Positions 16,575-22,557 of a DNA stretch of 22,557 bases are shown one piece after another (position 1 is the stretch's first letter; each line of letters opens with the position of its first letter). Under the pieces are notes generated by a model. It was not told where the DNA came from and did no database searches. It saw nothing but the letters and a program-made list of their open reading frames with translations. Location: assembly GCA_945487985.1 (NCBI GenBank), contig CALYTX010000003.1, positions 1-22,557 on the forward strand, read 5' to 3'. This DNA is from an uncultured Verrucomicrobiota bacterium. Its GTDB lineage: Bacteria; Verrucomicrobiota; Kiritimatiellia; RFP12; UBA1067. A program made the position numbers and the translations under genes.

Positions 16575-17617
16575 GCAGAAGAAAGCGTACCGGCAAAGGC
16601 AAGGCTGGCAAAAGCACCAGGCGCAATAGCAGAAGGCTATCCCTAATCGGTGCCGGTGCGCTATTGTCGCTGCTGGCCGTGCTGGTTACGGCAGGCGACA
16701 TATTCGTTCACCAAAGTCGGCAAGCGCTCGCTGACGCTGAAGAATCCTGGCCGCGATTCCTCGTCGATACGCTCTATTTCTTCGGCAATCCGGCTGGCGA
16801 TATTACCGACGCGCTCGGGTGGACCGGGCACGACGTGGTATACACCTACGACGAAGAAGCCCCGTCGGGACAAGTGCTGTTCGCGGGCGAGCCTACAAGA
16901 GTGTCGGCGCCCGCTCCCAGCGATATAACCGTGCTCGACCGCGGCGAATTCAAGATCGGGTGGTCTCCCAGTCTGCGCCACCCGGTGTGGGTAGCCTACC
17001 ATGTAACGCCGCAGGCTCCCTACCAGCCTGGCAAACGCCCGAACTTCATGCGCGATGCCAGCGCCAACCGCTCGCCCTCATCGGGGATGTATGACAAAAC
17101 CGGCTACGACCGCGGCCATCTGGCACCAAATTTCGCCATCGCCTCGCGCTTCGGCGAGGAAATGCAGCGTGCGACCTTTCTCATGTCCAACATCGCGCCG
17201 CAAAGCCCGCAACTCAACCGCGGCGTTTGGCGCGACGTTGAACACCGCATCGCGGAACTATGGTCGGCTCGGTGGGGTGAAATCTGGGTGATTGCCGGAT
17301 GCGTGCCGAGCAGCAATTCGGAAACGCTCAGCGGTAGCGACATTGATGTGCCGGAGAAATTCTACCAGCTGATTGTCGCGCAGGAAGGTTTCGACATCCG
17401 CGCGCTGGCGCTCGTTTTTGGACAAGATGTAAGCTGGGGCGCCTGGCCCACGCGCCATATCGTGACGATTGATGAACTCGAAGCGATGACCGGTCTCGAT
17501 TTCCTGCCGCAACTACCAAGTTTCATTCAAGATCCACTCGAGGCAGAACTGCCCACACGACTGTGGCCCGTTCGCTTGCTCGACATTGTCCGACAAATCG
17601 CCCTACGCTTCGACTGA
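16571..17617 (+). CDS. Membrane-anchored DNA/RNA non-specific endonuclease (NUC1 family)
   Basis: The 348 residues begin with a highly basic stretch (1-22) and one membrane helix (about 23-42), followed by a NUC1/Serratia-type nuclease domain (about 125-315). The signature DRGH (180-183) includes the catalytic His183; SNIAPQSPQLNRGVWRDVE contains the likely magnesium ligand N216 and E224. These enzymes cut single- and double-stranded DNA and RNA. With the N-terminal anchor the domain would face outside the cytoplasm, which would protect the cell's own DNA. It is the last gene of the nagB unit and ends 7 bases from a convergent gene. No inhibitor gene is recognisable unless the coupled zinc-ribbon protein plays that role, which is speculation. 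Confidence 0.9.
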   Translation: MSRRKRTGKGKAGKSTRRNSRRLSLIGAGALLSLLAVLVTAGDIFVHQSRQALADAEESWPRFLVDTLYFFGNPAGDITDALGWTGHDVVYTYDEEAPSGQVLFAGEPTRVSAPAPSDITVLDRGEFKIGWSPSLRHPVWVAYHVTPQAPYQPGKRPNFMRDASANRSPSSGMYDKTGYDRGHLAPNFAIASRFGEEMQRATFLMSNIAPQSPQLNRGVWRDVEHRIAELWSARWGEIWVIAGCVPSSNSETLSGSDIDVPEKFYQLIVAQEGFDIRALALVFGQDVSWGAWPTRHIVTIDELEAMTGLDFLPQLPSFIQDPLEAELPTRLWPVRLLDIVRQIALRFD

Positions 17618-17619
17618 CC

Positions 17620-17634
17620 AGCCTTCACCAGGCT
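17620..17634. terminator. Weak hairpin at the convergent junction
   Basis: AGCCT (17620-17624) and AGGCT (17630-17634) form a 5-bp stem with a 5-base loop between the nuclease and carboxypeptidase stops. There is no T-run on either side, so termination here is uncertain. It is the only stem visible in the 7-base gap and its flanks. Confidence 0.25.
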
Positions 17635-18626
17635 ACTGCGGCGAGGGCGTCAGTAACGAGCCTTGAAACCTCCGCCTCGCGTTCCTTAGAACTTGCGGAA
17701 CCCAAGACAATCGCCACTACGCGCTTGCCGCGACGTGAAGCTGTAAGCACTACCGACGAGCCGCCTGCGGTGATGTAGCCGGTCTTAAGCCCGTCCACCG
17801 CTTCGCTGCCGTCAGGATTGAATATCTTGAGTTTGTCCATGACCATTACATTGTTGTGGTTGCGAAGTTGCTTGACGATCTTTTCCTCCGGCGCGAGAAC
17901 GGTTTTAACCGTCGGCGCGTTGACCCGGCGCGTCACGCTCACCCTAAATCCTCCGGGCTGCTTGATAAGATCGCACGTTTTCACCGAGGTGAAATCCAGC
18001 GTCTCGGGCAGTTTCAGCAACGCCAGCGCGAGTTTCAGCTGATCGCGCGCCGTCGTCACATTGAAGGATTTCCACGAATAGCGCTTAAGCGGATTAGGCG
18101 GCAGCCCATTGGGATTATAATAGCTAGTTTTAACCATCCCCAGTTCGCGGGCGCGCGAGTTCATCCGCTCAATGAACAAATCGAAGGAACCGGCCGAATT
18201 CACCGCTAGCACAATCGCTGCATCGTTGGCGCTTTCGACCATCATCGCGTAGCACAAATCCCTGACCGTCATCTTCTCGCCCGCCTTGATGCCAATCCAG
18301 CTTGCTTCGCAGCGGTTGACATCAATCGTAGCCTGCGCCAGCGAATCGAATGAATAACGTCCCGCACGCACATCTTCGAGCACCAGCAGCAGCGTCATTA
18401 ATTTAGTGACGCTGGCGGGATAGGCTTCGGCGTCGGCATTGCGCTCGACGAGAATCTGTCCGCTGGTCGCATCGGCCGAAAGCTCGCCAACGCAGGGAGA
18501 GGCACGGTAGCGGCTCTGCTGGGTCGGAGCGGAACTACGCGCGGCTGAGCGCGACGGGACGGCGAAGCAGCACGAGACGAGCGCCGGCACCGACAGCAAC
18601 CAAAGGAATGCGGCGTGCCTTGTCAC
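17625..18626 (-). CDS. D-alanyl-D-alanine carboxypeptidase (S11), probable lipoprotein
   Basis: This 333-residue penicillin-binding protein trims the terminal D-alanine of peptidoglycan stem peptides. All three active-site motifs are visible: SVTK (S72, K75), SAN (S132-N134) and KTG (281-283). The N-terminus MTRHAAFLWLLSVPALVSCC has a lipobox-like LVSC, so the protein may be lipid-anchored at Cys19. The C-terminal beta domain and amphipathic anchor of PBP5 are missing, consistent with another means of membrane attachment. The start is a GTG overlapping the upstream stop (GTGA), without a ribosome site, so it depends on coupling. It ends the nrdR-led unit and lies back to back with the nuclease. 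Confidence 0.93.
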   Translation of the reverse strand: MTRHAAFLWLLSVPALVSCCFAVPSRSAARSSAPTQQSRYRASPCVGELSADATSGQILVERNADAEAYPASVTKLMTLLLVLEDVRAGRYSFDSLAQATIDVNRCEASWIGIKAGEKMTVRDLCYAMMVESANDAAIVLAVNSAGSFDLFIERMNSRARELGMVKTSYYNPNGLPPNPLKRYSWKSFNVTTARDQLKLALALLKLPETLDFTSVKTCDLIKQPGGFRVSVTRRVNAPTVKTVLAPEEKIVKQLRNHNNVMVMDKLKIFNPDGSEAVDGLKTGYITAGGSSVVLTASRRGKRVVAIVLGSASSKEREAEVSRLVTDALAAVAW

Positions 18627-19456
18627 TTCACAGTGTGGCGCGTAGCCTTGACGATTGTTTTCCAGAGCGCGGCGTTATCGGTGGCGTTCAGAATCGAAAC
18701 CAGCGTATCCTTCTTTGAAAACGCCTGAAGCAGCCCCGACATTAAGCGCAAGTAGAACGCGGAGACGGCTACTGGAATCGCCGAAAGACAAACAACATGG
18801 ACCATTTCGCCGTTGCCCCAGTCGATTCCCTGATGGGAAACGCCGATTGCCAGCGTCAGCCCGCCGCCTTCAACCCCGCGCACGTGGGGAAAGGCGAAAT
18901 CATCACCCATAGCCGTGGAAAGGACACCCTCGCGATCCATCGCCGCCTCCACCAGCGAATCGGCGTTGGCGATAAAGTTGTTCTTCTCCATCAGGGTGGC
19001 CAGCTCGGCGATGGCGCCAATCTTGTCGGTCGCTTTCAGATCGCAAACCATCAATTCCTCGGCGCTGAAGCGCGAAATCCCAGTCTTCGGATCGTCGCCG
19101 GCAGAAGGCTTTTCAGCGACATTGCGCGCTTCATCGGCCTCGGTGGCAAAAAGAATTCGGCCGCAACTCGAACAAGTGACTAAGTGCTGACCGAGCTTGA
19201 CCTGCTGGCCTTGCGCGATGGGAACCTGCATGCCGCAGGCCGAACAGCAGTTGTTCGACATTGCCGCCATGACGATGTGACTTTTCTTGTAGAGACGAGC
19301 ATAAATGCCCGACACCTGACCATTTAGTTTTTCCTGAAGTTCGGCAATGGCGTCGTTGAGCGAATCAAGGTGGCTGCCGTCGCCAGTCTGGTGATGTTCG
19401 TCGCGAGTTAGGACAAGCTCCTGGAGCTGCCTGAGAACGTTGATTTGACTTTTCAT
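18623..19456 (-). CDS. C4 zinc-ribbon protein fused to a PTS EIIA (PtsN-like) domain
   Basis: The 277-residue protein has an N-terminal helical region (about 1-60) and a C4 zinc ribbon (CSAC 71-74, CSSC 95-98, ending CGRILFA) like the CT398/zf-RING_7 type. A linker leads to a fructose/nitrogen-type EIIA domain (about 131-275) with the phosphorylatable-looking H191 in FAFPHVRG. PtsN-type EIIA proteins relay phosphate from the PTS to control potassium, nitrogen or sugar functions rather than import sugar. No EIIB or EIIC is nearby, so a regulatory job is likely. The start at MKSQINVLRQ was chosen because its ATG overlaps the stop of the DtxR-type gene (ATGA). It also overlaps the carboxypeptidase gene (GTGA). 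Fusing a zinc ribbon to EIIA is unusual. Confidence 0.88.
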   Translation of the reverse strand: MKSQINVLRQLQELVLTRDEHHQTGDGSHLDSLNDAIAELQEKLNGQVSGIYARLYKKSHIVMAAMSNNCCSACGMQVPIAQGQQVKLGQHLVTCSSCGRILFATEADEARNVAEKPSAGDDPKTGISRFSAEELMVCDLKATDKIGAIAELATLMEKNNFIANADSLVEAAMDREGVLSTAMGDDFAFPHVRGVEGGGLTLAIGVSHQGIDWGNGEMVHVVCLSAIPVAVSAFYLRLMSGLLQAFSKKDTLVSILNATDNAALWKTIVKATRHTVK

Positions 19457-19827
19457 TTGTTTTCTTCTGTAAAGTTGCGGATCTTGTCGAGTGTTTCCGC
19501 CGAAAGAATATGTTCCATCATGCACGCATCCCGATCCGCAATCCGCCGGCTAACGCCAAGCTTCATCAGAAACGAACGCAAAAGCGTGTGACGACCGAGC
19601 ACCATCTGAGCGAGGCGTTCGCCCTTGGCGGTAAGCTCGATGGAAGAATACGGCTCTTGAACGGCGAGGTCAAGCTTCTTCAGTTCGTGAATGGCCTTGA
19701 CCACGCTTGGCATCTTAACATTGAGACGCTTGGCTACGTCGCGCACACATGCCCGGTTGCCGCCAGCTATCAGCACATAAATCGCTTCTATGTAATCTTC
19801 GAGACTCTGGGTTATTGCAATGGCCAT
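19453..19827 (-). CDS. DtxR/MntR-family metal-dependent repressor
   Basis: The 124 residues comprise the DtxR winged helix (about 5-70, LEDYIEAIYVL, VRDVAKRLNV, PSVVKAIHELK) and the metal-binding dimer domain (about 71-124, GRHTLL, DACMMEH). There is no SH3-like third domain. The metal site looks mixed: D11 and E14 are as in manganese-sensing MntR, but C102 (DAC) matches the cysteine of iron-sensing DtxR/IdeR where MntR has glutamate; H80, E105 and H106 are shared. It likely represses metal transport genes, none of which is in the window. The gene starts 9 bases after the oxidoreductase stop and overlaps the zinc-ribbon/EIIA gene by ATGA. Confidence 0.93.
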   Translation of the reverse strand: MAIAITQSLEDYIEAIYVLIAGGNRACVRDVAKRLNVKMPSVVKAIHELKKLDLAVQEPYSSIELTAKGERLAQMVLGRHTLLRSFLMKLGVSRRIADRDACMMEHILSAETLDKIRNFTEENK

Positions 19828-19836
19828 GGCTGCAGA

Positions 19837-20907
19837 CTACTTTCCGAAGGGACTCGTCTTTTTCATCAAATGCGAAAACTTGACCGCCTCAATCGATTCC
19901 TCAAGTTGCAAAGGAAACGGCGCAGCCGTACGCACGGTATCGTAAACATGCTTCCAGAACGCGCTCGGCCCATACTGCGAGCCTCTGGGCAAACGCACAG
20001 GAATCGTCAATACGGGAAAATCTTCGTGCATATCGACAATCTCTGGCGTGCGCACGCTCGATCGTCGCCTGGGGAATTTGTACTCGGGGTCAATCACCAC
20101 CAGCCGACCTTCCGGCGACATTGGATCGACCGAGAAGGTGCCGCGTTCGCCGCGAATGACGAACGATGGCGAACGGTCGCCAGCAAGGCATCCGCCATTG
20201 AATTCGATATCTGCCGAAATCGCGCCGCGCGTTTTAAGATTGACGTGGGCATAATCCTCGGCGTCTCCGAGCGAAGCCACTCGCTTAAGCTCGCTCCACA
20301 TTTGCACCGGCGGCAGCGGCAATAGCCGAAGTGCCTGCAAAACGAGATCGGTCATCGCGTAGTACGCAGCCCCGCCGCCAAGGCGCTTGACCGTTTGCCA
20401 ATCGTCGCGCCGGATAAAGTCCTCCCTGCGGATGCGGATCTGGTGAATTTCCCCCAGCCGCGGGTCGCCCATCATCGATTTGGCCAGCATATAGTCGGGG
20501 TTGAACAACCCGCGCTGCAGACAAATGAGACGGTTCTTGGCCTTGACCGCGGCGCCGCGCAACAACTGAGCGTCTTCGATCGTGAGCGCCATGGGCGATT
20601 CAACAAGCGTCCAATATCCCCGTTCAAGCGACAACAACGCATGCTGCACGTGATCGGCCGAGCATGTGGCGATGTCGACGAGGTCAATATCGCGCTCGTC
20701 GAGCATGTCGGGAAACTGGCGGAACATCTTGCAGTCGGGATAATCGCGCGCAACAATGTCGCGACGCTCTTTCATCAAGTCGCACGCTGCCACTACCTTG
20801 AAAAGCCCTGGATGAGCCTTGAAAATCGGGTAATGCTCGGAGAACATCGACCGTCCTAACCCCATGAGGGCTACCCGAACCGGAGGGCGCTGGTATTCCG
20901 CTCTCAT
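19837..20907 (-). CDS. Gfo/Idh/MocA-like oxidoreductase with altered catalytic motif
   Basis: The 356-residue protein has the N-terminal Rossmann fold of this NAD(P)-dependent sugar dehydrogenase family (VALMGLGRSMFSEHY, about 12-26; ACDLMKERR; IATCSADHV about 79-87) and the usual alpha/beta C-terminal domain. Family members carry EKP, whose lysine assists catalysis; here the place reads ESP (103-105). The glycine motif is also GLGRS rather than GxGxxG/A. It may bind a dinucleotide and sugar without oxidising it, or use other residues. The start overlaps the nrdR stop by ATGA. The substrate is unknown. Confidence 0.82.
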   Translation of the reverse strand: MRAEYQRPPVRVALMGLGRSMFSEHYPIFKAHPGLFKVVAACDLMKERRDIVARDYPDCKMFRQFPDMLDERDIDLVDIATCSADHVQHALLSLERGYWTLVESPMALTIEDAQLLRGAAVKAKNRLICLQRGLFNPDYMLAKSMMGDPRLGEIHQIRIRREDFIRRDDWQTVKRLGGGAAYYAMTDLVLQALRLLPLPPVQMWSELKRVASLGDAEDYAHVNLKTRGAISADIEFNGGCLAGDRSPSFVIRGERGTFSVDPMSPEGRLVVIDPEYKFPRRRSSVRTPEIVDMHEDFPVLTIPVRLPRGSQYGPSAFWKHVYDTVRTAAPFPLQLEESIEAVKFSHLMKKTSPFGK

Positions 20908-21347
20908 TTCCTGACGATCTCCGTTATTGCCGACAAAAACTGCGCCACATCGGTAAACTGGCGATAGACGCTCGCAAAACGGATGTAGGCGACCTCGTCG
21001 GTCTTGTGCAACTCGTCCATCACCAATTCCGCAATGGTTTCCGCCTTAACCTCGTCGCCCTCGATTTTCGCCACCACATGGTCGATCATCGTGCGAATTT
21101 GCTCGTCGCTTATCGGCCGCTTGCCGCAAGCTTGACGAATGGCCTTGTCGAGCTTCTGCCGATCAAAGGTCTGGCGCGAACCATCGCGCTTAACCACCTG
21201 CACTTCGTCGCGATCGACCTCCTCGTAGGTAGTAAAACGGTAGGAACAATTGAGGCATTCACGACGGCGACGAATGGCCGCTCCCTCGCGCGCCGCGCGC
21301 GAGTCGAGCACCTTGTCATCATCACTGCCGCATTTAGGACACTTCAT
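20904..21347 (-). CDS. nrdR: Transcriptional repressor NrdR
   Basis: NrdR represses ribonucleotide reductase genes in response to ATP/dATP. The 147 residues show the zinc finger with C3, C6, C31 and C34 (MKCPKCGSDD, RRRRECLNCSYRFTTYEE) and an ATP-cone (about 48-138, VVKRDGSRQTFDRQKLDKAI). Length and order match the family exactly. GGAG lies 4 bases before the ATG and a good promoter lies about 50 bases upstream. It is the first gene of a five-gene unit and overlaps the next gene by ATGA. No ribonucleotide reductase gene is present in the window. Confidence 0.97.
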   Translation of the reverse strand: MKCPKCGSDDDKVLDSRAAREGAAIRRRRECLNCSYRFTTYEEVDRDEVQVVKRDGSRQTFDRQKLDKAIRQACGKRPISDEQIRTMIDHVVAKIEGDEVKAETIAELVMDELHKTDEVAYIRFASVYRQFTDVAQFLSAITEIVRK

Positions 21348-21393
21348 ACCGCTCCAACCTTAACCTATCGCCCAGACAACCTACAACTACAAT

Positions 21394-21422
21394 ATTATAT
21401 CTTTTGAACGCTAAACTCGCAA
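21394..21422 (-). promoter_or_regulatory. Sigma-70-like promoter of the nrdR unit
   Basis: On the minus strand TTGCGA (21417-21422) and a perfect TATAAT (21394-21399) are spaced by 17 bases. They lie between the rhamnulokinase stop and nrdR, leaving a leader of about 40 bases. This would separate the nrdR unit from rhaB. A 6-bp stem (AGCGCA 21422-21427 with TGCGCT 21440-21445) overlaps the rhaB stop but has no T-run. Confidence 0.65.
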
Positions 21423-21444
21423 GCGCAAAATGGTTCCGATGCGC

Positions 21445-22557
21445 TCAACGAACGATTGCGCGCCGCGCTGCGGCCAAATCGGGAAATTCGCCGCCAGCGA
21501 TCATCTGGACAATCAAATTGCCGATGGCGGTGCCCTCTACGGGACCTGCGAACACTTCAAGACCCGTCGCGTCGGCCGTCAGCGAATTAAGATATTTATC
21601 CTGGCTGCCGCCGCCGACAATATTCACCGAAGTATAAATCTTGCCGGTTATCTCCGAAAGACTACGAATCGCTTCGGCGTAACATCTGGCTAACGAATTG
21701 TAAACGCACTGCATCAACTCGCCGACCGTTGCCGGCGGCTGACCGGATTTGGACGCCGCCTTGACCACCTCGGCGACCATTGAAGGCGGATTCATAAAAC
21801 ACTGGTCGTTAACATCGACCACCACCTGGTAGCCGCTCGCTCCGCGCGCGGCCATTTCAAGTTCGTCGAACGAATACTTATGCCCCTTCTCGTAATCGAC
21901 GAGCGATTGCAACGCCTCCTCAACCGCCTCGCCCGAACGGCCTTCCACATACCTTACCCCGTTAAGCTCGCGGCGAATCGACTGAATCATCCACAACCCC
22001 ATTATGTTTTTGAGGTAGCGGTAGCGGCCCCACGCGCCGCCTTCGTTGGTGAAATTGGCCGCACAACTTTCCGGCGTGGTGAGCGCCATATCGTTCTCCA
22101 CGCCAAGCAGCGACCAGGTTCCGCTCGAGATGTAAACAGCTCGATCGTCGCGCGCGGGAACTGCCAGAAACGCAGAGGCGGTGTCGTGCATCGCCGGCAG
22201 AACAACTTTCACACCCTTGTAGACGCCAACAGTTTCGCCCGGCATCTTCAATTCGCCAAAGATTTGCTTGGGCAGACCCAGACGCTCGATTAGTCCGAAA
22301 TCCCAATCCTTTTTCGCAGCATCAAGCAGCGAAGTAGTGGAAGAATCGGTGTATTCATGGACGATATTGCCGGTCAGGCGGTAATTGAGATATTCCGGCA
22401 CCATGAGAAGATGCGCGGCCTGAGCGAGCATTTCAGGATGCTCTTTCTTGAGCGCCCAAAGTTGATAGATTGTATTGAAACTCGTCTTCTGGATACCGGC
22501 CGAGGAGTAGAGCTTCTCGAATGAAATCACCTCGCGCTCGATTTCCTCGGCAGCCCC
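21445..22557 (-). CDS. rhaB: Rhamnulokinase, N-terminus outside the window
   Basis: This is the C-terminal 370 or so residues of an FGGY-family sugar kinase that phosphorylates L-rhamnulose in rhamnose catabolism. The frame stays open to the window edge, so the first part of the ATP/sugar domain is missing; a GTG at 22530 lies inside the protein and is not the start. Recognisable segments are FNTIYQLWAL, AHLLMVPEYLNYRLTG, ISSGTWSLLGVE and the C-terminal nucleotide-site run VGGGSQDKYLN plus GPVEGTAIGN, typical of RhaB rather than xylulose or glycerol kinases. Other rhamnose genes would be expected upstream, beyond the window. Confidence 0.9.
   Translation of the reverse strand, partial: GAAEEIEREVISFEKLYSSAGIQKTSFNTIYQLWALKKEHPEMLAQAAHLLMVPEYLNYRLTGNIVHEYTDSSTTSLLDAAKKDWDFGLIERLGLPKQIFGELKMPGETVGVYKGVKVVLPAMHDTASAFLAVPARDDRAVYISSGTWSLLGVENDMALTTPESCAANFTNEGGAWGRYRYLKNIMGLWMIQSIRRELNGVRYVEGRSGEAVEEALQSLVDYEKGHKYSFDELEMAARGASGYQVVVDVNDQCFMNPPSMVAEVVKAASKSGQPPATVGELMQCVYNSLARCYAEAIRSLSEITGKIYTSVNIVGGGSQDKYLNSLTADATGLEVFAGPVEGTAIGNLIVQMIAGGEFPDLAAARRAIVR

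Noticed and set aside
22528..22530. GTG at 22530 as the rhamnulokinase start
   Set aside because: The frame stays open to the window edge and the N-terminal kinase domain is missing, so the gene begins outside the window.

Overview
The window is a dense, GC-rich bacterial chromosomal segment with no RNA genes, insertion sequences, phage genes, CRISPR or gap above 300 bases. It contains 17 protein genes. The envelope and regulatory genes (FtsH, FtsK, a RodZ-like protein, the diadenylate cyclase CdaA, an S11 D,D-carboxypeptidase, a secreted glycosidase) point to a free-living or gut-type bacterium with a cell wall. The FtsK Walker A variant, the NarL-type sensor kinase with OB-like periplasmic modules, and the glycosidase joined to an ADP-ribosylglycohydrolase-like domain suggest the PVC group (Lentisphaerae, Kiritimatiellae or Verrucomicrobia-like). 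That placement is an inference from protein style, without rRNA.

Layout. (1) 91-8992, minus strand, read right to left: a stand-alone methionine-synthase reactivation domain, a short MetH lacking that domain, a membrane sensor histidine kinase, its LuxR-type response regulator, and a secreted GH2 / ADP-ribosylglycohydrolase-like fusion that has its own promoter. (2) 8993-9151: a 159-base divergent control region with a perfect 12-bp palindrome, a leader hairpin and a TATAAT box so close to ftsH that the mRNA may be leaderless. (3) 9152-15497, plus strand: ftsH, cdaA, a tiny CdaR-like membrane anchor, ftsK and a rodZ-like gene, all overlapping or nearly so. (4) 15484-17617, plus strand: a strong promoter, nagB, a small zinc-ribbon protein and a membrane-anchored NUC1-family nuclease. 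(5) 17625-21347, minus strand, read right to left: nrdR, a Gfo/Idh/MocA-like oxidoreductase, a DtxR-family metal regulator, a zinc-ribbon/PTS-EIIA fusion and a D-Ala-D-Ala carboxypeptidase. (6) 21445-22557, minus strand: a rhamnulokinase running off the window edge.

How it fits together. Most gene junctions are 4-base ATGA or GTGA overlaps, so the operons are probably translationally coupled. The ftsH-cdaA-ftsK-rodZ unit links membrane proteolysis, c-di-AMP synthesis, chromosome translocation and cell shape. The nagB unit adds amino-sugar catabolism. The nrdR unit mixes nucleotide, metal and phosphotransfer regulation with wall remodelling. The two-component pair next to the secreted fusion enzyme suggests, but does not prove, sensing-controlled glycan breakdown. 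All functions are read from motifs by eye; no database search was run.
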